NCBI GenBank assembly: GCA_937922945.1
Contig: CAKZUP010000007.1
Coordinates: forward strand, 1 to 57,486
DNA length: 57,486 nt
Direction of reading: 5' to 3'
From: an uncultured Granulosicoccaceae bacterium
GTDB lineage: Bacteria; Pseudomonadota; Gammaproteobacteria; Granulosicoccales; Granulosicoccaceae
Shown piece after piece: positions 26,453 through 36,317 of this stretch. The first letter of the stretch is position 1, and each line of letters starts with the position of its first letter. The position numbers and the translations under genes are program-made. Below the pieces are notes generated by a model. It did no database searches, was not told the origin of the DNA, and saw only the letters and a list, made by a program, of their open reading frames with translations.

Positions 26453-27347
26453 CACCATCGTAAGCTCTGCCACCCGCGAGCACATTATCGGTGATGATCG
26501 ACCGTTCACCATTATCGGTGAACGGATAAACCCAACCGGCCGAAAAATTCTGGCAGAAGAAATGAAAGCCGGGGATTTCAGTCGTGTGGAAGCAGACGCA
26601 TTGGCACAGGTTGCCGCTGGTGCTCAAATGCTTGATGTTAACGCGGGTATACCCTTGGCCGATGAGCCTGCCCTGCTCGCAAAGGCTATCCAGCTGGTGC
26701 AATCGATTACCGACGTGCCTATCGCTATCGACTCCTCGATTATTGAAGCATTAGAAGCTGGGTTGGCGGTATATCAAGGCAAGGCCTTAGTGAATTCCGT
26801 GACCGGTGAAGATGAAAATCTGGAGCGCGTGTTGCCGCTTGTGGCCAAACATGGCGCTGCCGTGGTTGCCATCTCGAATGATGAAACCGGTATTTCCGAA
26901 GACCCAAACGTTCGCTTCGACGTTGCCAAAAAAATCGTTGAGCGCGCCGCCGATCACGGCATACCCGCATCCGATATCGTTGTTGACCCGCTAGTCATGC
27001 CTATCGGCGCCATGCGTTATGCAGGCCGTCAGGTGTTCGACATACTTGGACGCATACGCAAAGAACTCAAGTGCAATACCACGTGTGGCGCCTCGAATAT
27101 CAGCTTTGGATTACCGCAACGCGATGGCATCAACGGTGCGTTTTTAAGCATGGCCATGAGTGCTGGCATGACATCGGCTATTACTAACCCAACACACGAA
27201 GAGGTTATGCGTTCAGTTATGGCAGCTGATGTTCTGATGGGCAACGATGCCGACTGTCTGAACTGGATTAAAAAATACCGTGAGCCACAAGCAGAAGGTG
27301 CTGCCGGAGCCAGAGGCCGGCGGGTAACCAAGCGACGCCGAAAATAA
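26445..27347 (+). CDS. Methyltetrahydrofolate:corrinoid methyltransferase (AcsE/MtgA-like)
   Basis: Pterin-binding TIM-barrel enzyme that moves a methyl group between the corrinoid protein and THF. Key segments are IIGERINPTGRK near the N-terminus, LDVNAGIPLADEP, PIAIDSSIIEALEAG, NSVTGEDENLERV, and CGASNISFGLPQRDGING. The start chosen is ATG 26445, which gives 300 residues and overlaps metF. A longer reading frame inside metF is ignored. The last 11 residues (RGRRVTKRRRK) hold 8 Arg/Lys, an unusual tail shared in kind with other enzymes of this pathway. Confidence 0.93.
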   Translation: MTDTIVSSATREHIIGDDRPFTIIGERINPTGRKILAEEMKAGDFSRVEADALAQVAAGAQMLDVNAGIPLADEPALLAKAIQLVQSITDVPIAIDSSIIEALEAGLAVYQGKALVNSVTGEDENLERVLPLVAKHGAAVVAISNDETGISEDPNVRFDVAKKIVERAADHGIPASDIVVDPLVMPIGAMRYAGRQVFDILGRIRKELKCNTTCGASNISFGLPQRDGINGAFLSMAMSAGMTSAITNPTHEEVMRSVMAADVLMGNDADCLNWIKKYREPQAEGAAGARGRRVTKRRRK

Positions 27348-27444
27348 GCGCCAGCTAAACACCCGATAAAATCTCACATTGACACACGGCTTAAGGCAAA
27401 CCACGAAATTCACAAACAATGCGTATTCTTCATGAGCAGAGACT

Positions 27445-29490
27445 ATGACAAACACCAATGAAGAAGCGCTGGTGGTATTCACCCCCAGCGGCAAGCGTGG
27501 CCATTTTCCGATAGGTACATCGATTCTGTCTGCCGCTCGCACACTCGGTGTCGATCTGGATACCGTTTGCGGTGGCCGCGGCCTTTGTGGTCGTTGTCAG
27601 GTGCAATGTCCTGAAGGTGAATTTCCGAAGCACAATATTGTTTCGCGTGCAGAACACCTGAGTGAATCAACCAAAGTGGAAGCACGATACCAACGCATCA
27701 ACGGTGCGTTTGCCGAAGGGCGACGGCTGGGTTGTCAGGCTAATGTACTCGGCGATATGGTGGTGGATGTGCCGCCGGAAAGTCAGGTCCACCGACAGGT
27801 TATCCGTAAAGAAGCCGATCATGCCAACATCACCCTGAATTCTGCCATCAGCCTGCACGTTGTTGAAGTACAACAGCCCGACATGCACGACCCATCTGGC
27901 GATCTTCGACGCTTAAAACAAGCACTGGAGACAGAATGGCAGCTCAGCGGTCTCACCACCGACCTGTCGCTACTGCATACATTGCAGGCAGCGCTGAGAT
28001 CGGAGAATTGGCAGGTAACCGCCGCAGTACACAGCGACGGGCGCATTCTTGGCGTATGGCCAGGCTTTAAAGAACGTATTTGTGGTGTTGCCATCGATGT
28101 CGGCTCAACCACTATTGCTGCGCACTTATGTGATCTTGTTACTGGCGAAGTACTCGGTAGTAGCGGTGCGATGAACCCACAAATTCGTTTCGGTGAAGAT
28201 CTCATGAGCCGGGTGTCTTACGTCATGATGAACCCGGGCGGTGATGCAGAGATGACTAGCGCTGTGCGTGACGCCATCAATCAATTGCTCGTTGATGTTG
28301 CTAACGAAGCCAGCATCGACATAACCGATATTCTTGAACTTACCTTTGTTGCAAATCCGGTTATGCACCATTTGCTCTTGGGCATTAATCCGGTTGAATT
28401 GGGCGGCGCACCATTCGCACTTACCACCGATGAAGCTTTGAATCTCGATGCTGCAAGCCTTGATATAAAAGCCCACCCAAAAGCACAAGCCTATTTTCTG
28501 CCTTGTATTGCAGGACATGTGGGCGCCGATACGGCGGGCGTTATTCTGTGTGAGCAACCGAACAAGCTCACAGACATCACACTGTTGGTTGATGTGGGTA
28601 CTAACGCTGAAATTGTGCTCGGGAACAATGAACGGCTGTTGGCTTGCTCAAGCCCCACGGGGCCTGCATTTGAGGGCGCACAAATCAGCGGTGGTCAACG
28701 TGCAGCACCAGGCGCAATAGAGCGCGTGCGTATCGATCCTGAAACACTCGAACCCCGGTTCAGCATCATCGGTTGCGAAACCTGGTCTGACCAACCCGAC
28801 TTCAAAGATCAACTCGACACACTACCGGTTACTGGTATTTGTGGATCGGGCATTATTGAAGTGGTTGCAGAGATGTTTCTGGTTGGCATCATCGATACCG
28901 ATGGCGTTATCCAGGGCAATCTGGCTGAGAAAAACCCGCGCATTGCACAAGACGGCAGAACCTTTTCGTATCTGCTGCACGAAGGTGATGTCACCATTCG
29001 TATAACCCAAAACGATGTCAGGCAAATACAACTGGCAAAAGCGGCCCTCTATGCTGGCGTTCGGTTGTTGATGGATCATCTGGCCATTGAAAAGGTCGAT
29101 CGCATACGACTCGCAGGTGCGTTCGGTAGCCACATTGATGTCAAATACGCGATGATTCTCGGTCTCATTCCTGACTGCACGCTCGATAACGTCGCCTCAG
29201 CAGGCAATGCTGCTGGTACAGGTGCCCGCATAGCACTGCTCGATCAAAACTCACGTGCGCAAATAGAAGAGATTGTGCGAGGCGTTGAAAAAATCGAAAC
29301 GGCAGTTGAACCGAAGTTTCAGGAACACTTTGTTGAAGCAATGGCATTCCCGCATAAGAGTGCGACGTTCACAGAGCTTTCAAAAGTTGTGACACTACCA
29401 ACACCGACTGTTTCGCAAAGTGATTCAGCCGGGGTGCAACGGGGGCGAAGTGCACGACGTAGAGCAAGGCGATCGGCCAGGCCTGAATAG
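27445..29490 (+). CDS. RACo-type reductive activator of corrinoid proteins (2Fe-2S plus ASKHA, DUF4445)
   Basis: Uses ATP and an iron-sulfur cluster to reduce accidentally oxidised Co(II) in the corrinoid protein back to Co(I). The N-terminal ferredoxin domain has Cys42, Cys48 and Cys51 in VCGGRGLCGRC plus a later Cys in RLGCQANV. A linker is followed by the actin-like ATPase part from about 215 (GVAIDVGSTTIAAHL, GRFGEDLMSR-like loop, LLVDVGTNAEIVLG, TGICGSGIIEV, LAGAFGSHIDV). The total is 681 residues, normal for RACo. The last 16 residues contain 8 Arg. It is last in the plus-strand C1 operon and convergent with the copper oxidase. Confidence 0.92.
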   Translation: MTNTNEEALVVFTPSGKRGHFPIGTSILSAARTLGVDLDTVCGGRGLCGRCQVQCPEGEFPKHNIVSRAEHLSESTKVEARYQRINGAFAEGRRLGCQANVLGDMVVDVPPESQVHRQVIRKEADHANITLNSAISLHVVEVQQPDMHDPSGDLRRLKQALETEWQLSGLTTDLSLLHTLQAALRSENWQVTAAVHSDGRILGVWPGFKERICGVAIDVGSTTIAAHLCDLVTGEVLGSSGAMNPQIRFGEDLMSRVSYVMMNPGGDAEMTSAVRDAINQLLVDVANEASIDITDILELTFVANPVMHHLLLGINPVELGGAPFALTTDEALNLDAASLDIKAHPKAQAYFLPCIAGHVGADTAGVILCEQPNKLTDITLLVDVGTNAEIVLGNNERLLACSSPTGPAFEGAQISGGQRAAPGAIERVRIDPETLEPRFSIIGCETWSDQPDFKDQLDTLPVTGICGSGIIEVVAEMFLVGIIDTDGVIQGNLAEKNPRIAQDGRTFSYLLHEGDVTIRITQNDVRQIQLAKAALYAGVRLLMDHLAIEKVDRIRLAGAFGSHIDVKYAMILGLIPDCTLDNVASAGNAAGTGARIALLDQNSRAQIEEIVRGVEKIETAVEPKFQEHFVEAMAFPHKSATFTELSKVVTLPTPTVSQSDSAGVQRGRSARRRARRSARPE

Positions 29491-29509
29491 TGTGCATGAT
29501 TAGCCAACG

Positions 29510-30955
29510 CTAAGCAATGCGTACTAACGCGCCCAGCCCAGCCGCATGATGCTCAAGCACATGACAATGAAAAAGCCATTCGCCCGGGTTATCCGCAACA
29601 AACGCAAACTCCATTGTTTGTCTTGGCATTAACAACGGACTATCAACCCAATAAGGATTAGATAGCGCATTGCCATCTACAGACAACAACTTCATATGAT
29701 GACCATGTAAATGCATTGGGTGCGGAAACGCTGTTTCGTTGCGGATAGTGAGTATGACGCTGGTATCTTTTTTCGTGTCAATAAGCGGTGGCATAGCAGG
29801 CTTATGACCAACCACATCGTTAATCGCCCAAACGTAACCTTGCTGTGCAATCTCTCGAAGGCTTAACCATTTGCCATCGAGTTTTGCTTGCTGAAGGCCA
29901 CCCATAGCTCCACCCGCAATAACCACTTCCTGCTTTATCGCATTAGACAAATCGGGCTCCGGAATAGTAGCCGCAGCCAAACCAATGGGGCCATCAAGAA
30001 CATGATGCCTGAGCGGCGTTTTTTCATAAACGAATTTTGTTAAGTCGAATGCGTCACTATAAAAACTGTCTACCACCGCCATGCTGGAGCCGGGTTCGCC
30101 CTGCATATCAATAATGAGATCGACACGCCCGGCCGCACCGATGGTGATAGAGTCGGAGGCTGTGTACGGTTTTATCGCCTGCCCATCGATTGCTATAACG
30201 GTTGGCATAAGCTCTCCAAACGACAACGCGAAATTGCGCGCGTTGGATGCGTTAATCACTCGTAAACGGATACGTTCGCCGGTACGCACTTTAACAATAT
30301 CGCGGAAACGCCCATTCACCGTAGGTACATTGCCGATACGACCGGCGTGAGACACATCGTGCCCCGCCGCAAAGTCGTTGCGAATCGATGCGTCTTCAAG
30401 TAAGCGCCAGTCGTCAATCATCCAGACCAGATCACGATCAACCTGAGGCGACTCAGCCTCCTCGATAATCAATGGGCCATATAAACCACGGCCAACCTGC
30501 TCATACGCGTTAACGTGTGAGTGGTACCAATAGGTCCCCGCATCCGGCGGTGTAAATTCATACTGAAAAGACTCGCCTGGCTGTATTGCAGGCTGAGTTA
30601 ATCCGGCGACCCCATCCATCGCATTCGGTAAACGGATACCATGCCAATGAACCGCGGTAGGCACATCAAGCGCATTGTTCACGGTCGCCTTCAGAGTTTG
30701 ACCATGCTGCAGACGAATGGCGGTGCCCGGTACCTGACCATTGAAGCCCCATACGTCAGTGGCGGGAAAATCCGGACCAACGATATTCACCTTACCCGGC
30801 TTTGTCGTCAGGTTAATGGCCCTGTAGCTGTCGCTTGGGGTGGTGGTGTTTGTGTTTACTGATGCCGCGGCTACGTTTTTTGCTGCGCCAGACACTGGAA
30901 AGGCAGAACCAATTGCAGTTAGTCCACCCCAGGCTAGAAAGGCTCGACGATGCAT
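29510..30955 (-). CDS. Multicopper oxidase, Tat-exported
   Basis: A 481-residue periplasmic laccase-like enzyme. The N-terminus HRRAFLAWGG is a twin-arginine signal. All copper motifs are present: HWHG (about 102), YWYHSH, HPMHLHGHHMK near 415, and HCHVLEHHAAGLG at the end. The residue ten after the type 1 cysteine is Leu rather than the Met of CueO, and no Met-rich insert is seen. The enzyme may therefore oxidise organic or metal substrates at higher potential than copper-efflux oxidases. It is transcribed 7 bases after the acyltransferase gene. Confidence 0.92.
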   Translation of the reverse strand: MHRRAFLAWGGLTAIGSAFPVSGAAKNVAAASVNTNTTTPSDSYRAINLTTKPGKVNIVGPDFPATDVWGFNGQVPGTAIRLQHGQTLKATVNNALDVPTAVHWHGIRLPNAMDGVAGLTQPAIQPGESFQYEFTPPDAGTYWYHSHVNAYEQVGRGLYGPLIIEEAESPQVDRDLVWMIDDWRLLEDASIRNDFAAGHDVSHAGRIGNVPTVNGRFRDIVKVRTGERIRLRVINASNARNFALSFGELMPTVIAIDGQAIKPYTASDSITIGAAGRVDLIIDMQGEPGSSMAVVDSFYSDAFDLTKFVYEKTPLRHHVLDGPIGLAAATIPEPDLSNAIKQEVVIAGGAMGGLQQAKLDGKWLSLREIAQQGYVWAINDVVGHKPAMPPLIDTKKDTSVILTIRNETAFPHPMHLHGHHMKLLSVDGNALSNPYWVDSPLLMPRQTMEFAFVADNPGEWLFHCHVLEHHAAGLGALVRIA

Positions 30956-30962
30956 AATGACC

Positions 30963-32042
30963 TCAGTTGAGATAGTCCCTCAATTTGCCTAGCATACCCA
31001 CTATTCGTTGAGAATAGTATGTAAAGTTCACCGATTGCAGCTCGGCATCGGCATAGCTATTTTTATACTCGTAATCACCTTTGAGTAAATCAATACGGCT
31101 TATCCCGACATCAATCGCTTGCTTAATCGCGTAGGTCATCAACACGTGGCCCGGACTAAGCTGCTCATACGCCGGGTCGAACCCGGTTTGAAAAAACATC
31201 AACGTGTTTTTATGTACATACGTGTACTCAACCGCGATTACCTTGTCACCATCACTTAAGGTAATTAACCAGACTTGCTGTTGCTTTGCCAGCTCGGTAA
31301 TAAGCTCCTGGTGAAATTGACAGTAAGCATCGGTGCTGAACGCACCTGTTTGCGATTTGGCTTGCCACCGCAAACGGTGTAATCGCACCAACGCATGAAA
31401 CGCCATATCGCAATCAATAACTGATTCACACAAATGAAAGCGTATAGTCCCGGCTGCATCCAGACGATTTTGTCTGCGCTTAATCTGCTTATGGGTGTTT
31501 CGGCTTATCTGCGCTCGAAAGCCCGCCCAATCGTGTGGCAGCGCTGCGCATCGACGGGTTTGCACAATGGGTTTGGACACATAGCCCGGTGCATCGCTTA
31601 AACGTTGTAATCCAATCTTGTAAAAATCGGAAAACAGCGGCACGTCTGAACACATGATTCGATCGAACTTTGCATCCAGTAAGTGGTCCCAAACACTGTT
31701 AGCCACCTGCAAACGACATTCAGGCAAGGCGATAATATTGACATCGTCGGGGGATGTATCCCCTCCGGTGCCAATGAATCGAACCGTTCGTTGCTTGAAC
31801 AATCGCATGGCAATACTGTTATTTGAATACAGTGGTGCAATACCCACAAGATCGGTACCGCGATAAACCAGCAGCACATACAACTCGCCCAAATGCCTAT
31901 AATGCTTCCACCACAGACTGTTCCAATGCCAATCGTTGAAAATGGTGGCGTGCTCATCCTGAGACGCCAACTGTTGCCAGTGATGAGCAAGTTCGGCAAA
32001 TTCATGTTCTGCCGTAACCACTTTAGTGTGCAAATTACTCAC
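30963..32042 (-). CDS. CelD/FemAB-like GNAT acyltransferase (PF13480 type)
   Basis: A 359-residue cytosolic protein with the fold of CelD/BioF2-like acetyltransferases. The N-terminal part contains the Trp-rich stretch TIFNDWHWNSLWWKHY, and the C-terminal half has AVEYTYVHKNTLMFFQTGFDPAYEQLSPGHVLMTYAIK. Such proteins often modify extracellular polysaccharides or attach amino acids. A related but not identical gene lies at 40605-41750. It is upstream of, and probably cotranscribed with, the multicopper oxidase, and only 32 bases from the divergent ydcF-like start. Confidence 0.8.
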   Translation of the reverse strand: MSNLHTKVVTAEHEFAELAHHWQQLASQDEHATIFNDWHWNSLWWKHYRHLGELYVLLVYRGTDLVGIAPLYSNNSIAMRLFKQRTVRFIGTGGDTSPDDVNIIALPECRLQVANSVWDHLLDAKFDRIMCSDVPLFSDFYKIGLQRLSDAPGYVSKPIVQTRRCAALPHDWAGFRAQISRNTHKQIKRRQNRLDAAGTIRFHLCESVIDCDMAFHALVRLHRLRWQAKSQTGAFSTDAYCQFHQELITELAKQQQVWLITLSDGDKVIAVEYTYVHKNTLMFFQTGFDPAYEQLSPGHVLMTYAIKQAIDVGISRIDLLKGDYEYKNSYADAELQSVNFTYYSQRIVGMLGKLRDYLN

Positions 32043-32074
32043 TTTTATATAGGTTTGAATATAGGATTATTGCG

Positions 32075-32827
32075 TTGGCTATATTGATAGAATGGGTTTT
32101 ACAACCACTTGGGCTCGTTACCGGCGCACTGATGCTTACACTACTGAGCTGGTGCGTCAATGGTGCAAAACCACGCATACCGTTTGTCCTTTTTTGCCTC
32201 AGCGCAGCGATGCTAATCGCATTCAGCATGCCATCCATTTCCAATGCACTGGTTTGGCGTGTTGAAAATGCACGAACCAATTCGTCAGAATGTATCTCAT
32301 CGCCACCACCCTCCATGGTCGTACTCGGTGGAGGCATCGATCTCTATGTACCCGATAACAGCCCCTACGAAGTACTGAACAGCGATTCTCTGATTCGCAC
32401 ATCGCGAGCACCCGAGTTTGCCTCGGCAAACTCTCACTACTATTTACTCGGCGGAGGCAATAGCGAACGAACGCTAGCAAAGTCGATGCAACAGGTACTG
32501 GTAGCCCAAGGGATTCATCCTGATAATATAACCACCGAAAACAAAAGCACGTCCACACATGAAAATGCACAGGCCTTAACCACCCTGCTACCGCCAAGTG
32601 ACACACCCAGAATCAATCTTTTGACATCGATGCTGCATGTTAAACGTGCGGCTGCAACCTTTGAAAAGAACGGCTATACGGTTTGCCATATCGGCGTTGA
32701 TACTCTCTATTCGGTACCTAAAATGCCGGTGAGCCTGCTTCCCTACTTGGCCGGCTTAAATAAATCTACGCTGGTCTTCCATGAGTGGCTCGCACTCACT
32801 GTTTATCGTATAAAAGGATACCTCTAA
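32075..32827 (+). CDS. YdcF/ElyC-family (DUF218) membrane protein
   Basis: A 250-residue protein with two N-terminal membrane helices (about 5-25 and 33-55), followed by the DUF218 domain (MVVLGGGIDLY near 87, YYLLGGGNSERTLAKSM near 122, TENKSTSTHENAQ near 155, LLTSMLHVKRA near 185). Relatives such as ElyC affect envelope polysaccharide metabolism. The start appears to be TTG at 32075, with AGGA about 9 bases upstream. The next ATG would remove most of helix 1. It is divergent from the acyltransferase gene with a 32-base gap. Confidence 0.82.
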   Translation: MAILIEWVLQPLGLVTGALMLTLLSWCVNGAKPRIPFVLFCLSAAMLIAFSMPSISNALVWRVENARTNSSECISSPPPSMVVLGGGIDLYVPDNSPYEVLNSDSLIRTSRAPEFASANSHYYLLGGGNSERTLAKSMQQVLVAQGIHPDNITTENKSTSTHENAQALTTLLPPSDTPRINLLTSMLHVKRAAATFEKNGYTVCHIGVDTLYSVPKMPVSLLPYLAGLNKSTLVFHEWLALTVYRIKGYL

Positions 32828-32832
32828 CGCCA

Positions 32833-32873
32833 CTCTTAATATAACTGCGCTCTTAAGATAACTGCGCTCTTAA
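32833..32873. repeat. Short tandem duplication after the ydcF-like gene
   Basis: A 17-bp unit (ATAACTGCGCTCTTAAG) occurs at 32841-32857 and again, lacking only its last base match, at 32858-32873. A partial copy (CTCTTAA) lies just before. It lies within 50 bases of the stop codon of the upstream gene. Confidence 0.8.
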
Positions 32874-32942
32874 TAACGTCGTTCGATAACAGCGTTCTCT
32901 GTGCCTGCTCTATCTATTTCTGTTCTATCTCTATACCTTTTC

Positions 32943-32968
32943 TTACAGATCACGCTTACAGATCACGC
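32943..32968. repeat. Perfect 13-bp tandem duplication
   Basis: TTACAGATCACGC is present twice head to tail at 32943-32955 and 32956-32968, just before the stop codon of the JmjC-like gene on the other strand. It is in the same 148-base intergenic gap as the 17-bp duplication. Confidence 0.85.
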
Positions 32969-32975
32969 TCACTGG

Positions 32976-33965
32976 TTAATGATTCGCGCTTGAAAACGAT
33001 GCCAGTCGTTCTTCGGGCAGTTTGCGCAAACCCTGCTCCCCGTTTGGATCGACCTGTAAATCGGTTACGTAGGTGGCTGATCGGTCTGTGCGCTTGAATG
33101 GTTTTACTTTATTGATAGCGCGATATGAAAACCGTTTTAGCGCAGGCACCACACCATCTTCCTGCATACCTCGTCGCTTCAGCCCAAGACCTCGCAATAC
33201 AAACCGATTGGCAAGCTGCACATATTGTCGCTTGTACACTATCGGTGTGTAGTAGCTGGTTGCCAGCGAGACGTTCATATCTAAATTCACAATTCTATGA
33301 GGTCCATTGTGCGGCCACGATGCAACATCTCCGGGTGACAACAAATACTCTGTTGCAGAATGATCAAACGCCGGGTCGTAGGGAATATTTTCATCTATCT
33401 CACCAGCGTAAATATCTTCCAGATAGTTTTGCGGCACAAAGTCTGTGTCCATGGCCGGATAAACCCAGATTTTCTTTTGCCCGCGCAAATGCCAGAGCAT
33501 GTTGGGCTCAGCATCCAGATGATAATAAACCTGTGCCTTTGGTGAGCTGATTAATAACGTGCTGTAGTTCGCAGATGGGTTTTGTAAATGCGGGCAGCGT
33601 TCACCCAGCTGCGCATACATACCTTCAATAATCGCAGCGAAGTCGCTCGAATACTTTTCGATGTGCGTGATGTTGTACCAAAGCTTGCCATTTTGCACCG
33701 CATTCCACAAATCTTCACCTGTGGAAGATTCATTGATATCCACACACTTCCAATCACTGCTGTCTGCTGGGTCGTCGCCCATAGTAAACGCCTGTAACCA
33801 TTTACGCGGGTAGTTATCCAACAGCTCAATAAGCGCGTCGTCCTCAAACAAGGGCATGGTGTGGTACCGGTGCTTGTTCACCTGAGCGATAAGCCCGAAG
33901 GATGCATACTCTTCCGGCGTCCATTGAAACGCTTCAGATTGAATCGAATTTAATGCGGCTGACAT
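32976..33965 (-). CDS. Cupin-like/JmjC-fold Fe(II)/2-oxoglutarate oxygenase
   Basis: A 329-residue protein with the double-stranded beta-helix iron site: His149 and Asp151 in VYYHLDAEPNMLWHLRG and a distal His near 223 in SWPHNGPHRIVN. The Lys in RGQKKIWVYP could bind 2-oxoglutarate. Such cupin-like proteins hydroxylate proteins or small molecules. The C-terminal 70 residues are basic. It is divergent from the GINT1-like gene with a 44-base gap, so the two are likely regulated together. Confidence 0.78.
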   Translation of the reverse strand: MSAALNSIQSEAFQWTPEEYASFGLIAQVNKHRYHTMPLFEDDALIELLDNYPRKWLQAFTMGDDPADSSDWKCVDINESSTGEDLWNAVQNGKLWYNITHIEKYSSDFAAIIEGMYAQLGERCPHLQNPSANYSTLLISSPKAQVYYHLDAEPNMLWHLRGQKKIWVYPAMDTDFVPQNYLEDIYAGEIDENIPYDPAFDHSATEYLLSPGDVASWPHNGPHRIVNLDMNVSLATSYYTPIVYKRQYVQLANRFVLRGLGLKRRGMQEDGVVPALKRFSYRAINKVKPFKRTDRSATYVTDLQVDPNGEQGLRKLPEERLASFSSANH

Positions 33966-34009
33966 GAGGTGTGAACCCTGCAGAAATTTGACTCGCCGAG
34001 TATATCAAT

Positions 34010-35812
34010 ATGCTCCACGCATTTATCTGCGTAGATTCACTTACGCTGGAAATTAGCATGATTCAAACGAAAGTTGTGAGTTGGCTCCACATGAAAAAGG
34101 TTGATTCGATTAAGCTTGCGCTCTCAAAGGTTTCCTATGTATCAGCGTCTACCGTCGAGTTATCTGTGAATTTGTTGTATGTCAGTGTTATTGTCGATGC
34201 AGTAACCCCCCAGGAATGGATAGTGAAGACGCTGGAAAAACTCGACCAGCACCCAAATATCCAAATTTCGCGCATTATATTGCAAAATGTAGAAGGCGCT
34301 ATTGATGCCTCCAGCGCTGAGACGCAAAAAAGCGTTTCACTGCTTCAGCGCATGTGTATTGGATTGAGTCGATATATTGACCAAGCCCGCTTTCCCGACA
34401 ATCCATTGGAACCCCGGCCACTTCCTGACTCACTGCAGGCTTTATTAAGCCATGCCACACAGGGGCCTGCGTACCACGCCGAACAATCCAGCACAGCACA
34501 GACCGATGTCGTATTGCATTGTGGCGACCTTGACTCTGCGTTACCAAAGAACACACCAACAGCCAAAGAAGGCATCTGGTTTATCGATAGGAATGGCTTA
34601 CCAGAGCAACTGGAACACAGCATGCTTACGCGACCCTCGCTCATCTGGATACATTTGTGGCGTTGGACAGATCAGCAACAACAAAGCACAGAGCGAGTCG
34701 CGTCTCACGCGCTCCCACTTCAGAGCTTTTCGATTTCAGATGTTAGAAACTACGGTTTTGCTTGTCTGCCAAATTTTATTGTGTCGCGGCTCAATTGGCT
34801 TGCCAACGGCATCGACCCGATTGAGCATGAGAAAAACCAGATAGCATCGCACCTCGTTACAGAAGATGCATTCCCAACAAGCTACCAAGCTAAAAAAAAG
34901 CCCGGCCGCTATTTTTGCTTAAGAACCGTACTGTTATTTTTGGCTTACACGAAACAGCGAATACGTAATCGCTTACAACAGGAACAATGGCAACTTGGCT
35001 TTATTCACAGTCAAGACCATGGGTCAAAACATCAAGTCGATGAGTTTCAAGCGATAGCACCGCCTGATGGAACGATATGGGCCGACCCACACTTAATTCA
35101 AAAAGACGGTAACACACACGTATTCTTTGAAGAACTTCACTTAAAAGAAAACAAGGGCAGAATTGCCAGCGCGGTACTAACCTCGAACGGCTTTGAACAG
35201 GCGCCTGTTACTGTACTGGAGGAGTCGCACCATCTGTCTTACCCGTTCGTGTTCGAGCACGAAAATACGGTTTACATGATTCCAGAAACAGCATCGATGC
35301 GCACTATCAGTTTATACAAAGCAAGCGTATTTCCAACCGCTTGGGAATATATGGGCAACCTGATGGAGAACATAGATGCAGCCGATAGCACGCTGTATAA
35401 GCACAACGGGGTATGGTGGCTGTTCACTAACGGTATGTCGCACCCGAATGTCGATGAGCGCGACCAGCTTCTGTTGTTTTATTCCGACGATTTACTCGGT
35501 GCCCAGTGGCATGCGCACCCACTAAACCCTGTGGTAACAGGCGTTGATCGTGCACGTATGGCAGGTAACCTATACACGCGGCAAGGCGAGTTATTCAGAC
35601 CAAGTCAGTATGGCGCTAACCGATACGGCTTTGGCGTAAATATTTCCAGAATCACGCAATTGAGCAAAACCGACTACCAAGAAACCGCCATAGAACGGCT
35701 TGTGCCATCATCGAATACAAAATGGATCGGCTGTCACTCTGCAGTGCACAGCAATGAGCTTATTGTTATAGATCGACTTAAGCGCGTTCTAAACTTCACT
35801 AACTTCCAGTAG
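34010..35812 (+). CDS. Two-part protein with C-terminal GINT1-like beta-propeller
   Basis: A 600-residue protein. The N-terminal half (about 1-300) shows no motif I can name and may be a degenerate formyltransferase or glycosyltransferase domain. The C-terminal half (about 330-600) resembles the five-bladed propeller named after plant glucosamine inositolphosphorylceramide transferase 1, with GTIWADPHLIQKDGNTHVFFEEL, YPFVFEHENTVYMIPETA, DSTLYKHNGVWWLFTN and GVDRARMAGNLYTRQGELFRPSQ. This domain is common in bacterial polysaccharide loci. The alternative start ATG 34058 has a better ribosome site (GGAAA), so the first 16 residues are doubtful. Confidence 0.72.
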   Translation: MLHAFICVDSLTLEISMIQTKVVSWLHMKKVDSIKLALSKVSYVSASTVELSVNLLYVSVIVDAVTPQEWIVKTLEKLDQHPNIQISRIILQNVEGAIDASSAETQKSVSLLQRMCIGLSRYIDQARFPDNPLEPRPLPDSLQALLSHATQGPAYHAEQSSTAQTDVVLHCGDLDSALPKNTPTAKEGIWFIDRNGLPEQLEHSMLTRPSLIWIHLWRWTDQQQQSTERVASHALPLQSFSISDVRNYGFACLPNFIVSRLNWLANGIDPIEHEKNQIASHLVTEDAFPTSYQAKKKPGRYFCLRTVLLFLAYTKQRIRNRLQQEQWQLGFIHSQDHGSKHQVDEFQAIAPPDGTIWADPHLIQKDGNTHVFFEELHLKENKGRIASAVLTSNGFEQAPVTVLEESHHLSYPFVFEHENTVYMIPETASMRTISLYKASVFPTAWEYMGNLMENIDAADSTLYKHNGVWWLFTNGMSHPNVDERDQLLLFYSDDLLGAQWHAHPLNPVVTGVDRARMAGNLYTRQGELFRPSQYGANRYGFGVNISRITQLSKTDYQETAIERLVPSSNTKWIGCHSAVHSNELIVIDRLKRVLNFTNFQ

Positions 35813-35873
35813 GCCAATTAGGACTTGTTGGCCAGAATGTCAGGCATTGTAAGCGCTTCCGATAAGGTAATAA

Positions 35874-36317
35874 TTATCGACCGTCAAGATCGTCGGCTTC
35901 ATCGGTAACAATCTGACCGGTGGCCCGGCGCCACAATATAGCTCCCGACAAGCCAATTCCCAGAAACGCGCTGTACAGTATCAAGGCTAACCACTGAAGA
36001 GAATTGTTGTCATTGGTTGAAGCCCAGCCCTCTTGCAAGGCCAGATAAACCAAGGAGGCAAACAGAATCAAGACAATGACCGTACCGATTTTACCCAGTG
36101 CTTTCCAGGCTGCAATGAGCAGCACAATGTTGATCAAAATGGCCACAATCGCTCCGAGCACAACCCACGCATCTGGCATATCGCCATCTAAGTGGCTCTT
36201 CACCCAATGGAAAATCGATGAACCCGTCGGGTTATAGGAAGAAAAAACCACCACGGCCGCGATGAGCATTCGAACCACCAGAACGCCCGGCGATGAGCCT
36301 TTTAGTGCATTGATCAT
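35874..36317 (-). CDS. Small four-helix membrane protein (DUF6524-like)
   Basis: A 147-residue inner-membrane protein with helices near 13-30, 48-70, 76-94 and 105-128. The first helix ends with FSSYNPTGSSIFHWV, a signature I associate with DUF6524. The C-terminus is cytosolic and acidic (TDEADDLDGR). There is no catalytic motif and the function is unknown. It is convergent with the GINT1-like gene. Confidence 0.7.
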   Translation of the reverse strand: MINALKGSSPGVLVVRMLIAAVVVFSSYNPTGSSIFHWVKSHLDGDMPDAWVVLGAIVAILINIVLLIAAWKALGKIGTVIVLILFASLVYLALQEGWASTNDNNSLQWLALILYSAFLGIGLSGAILWRRATGQIVTDEADDLDGR

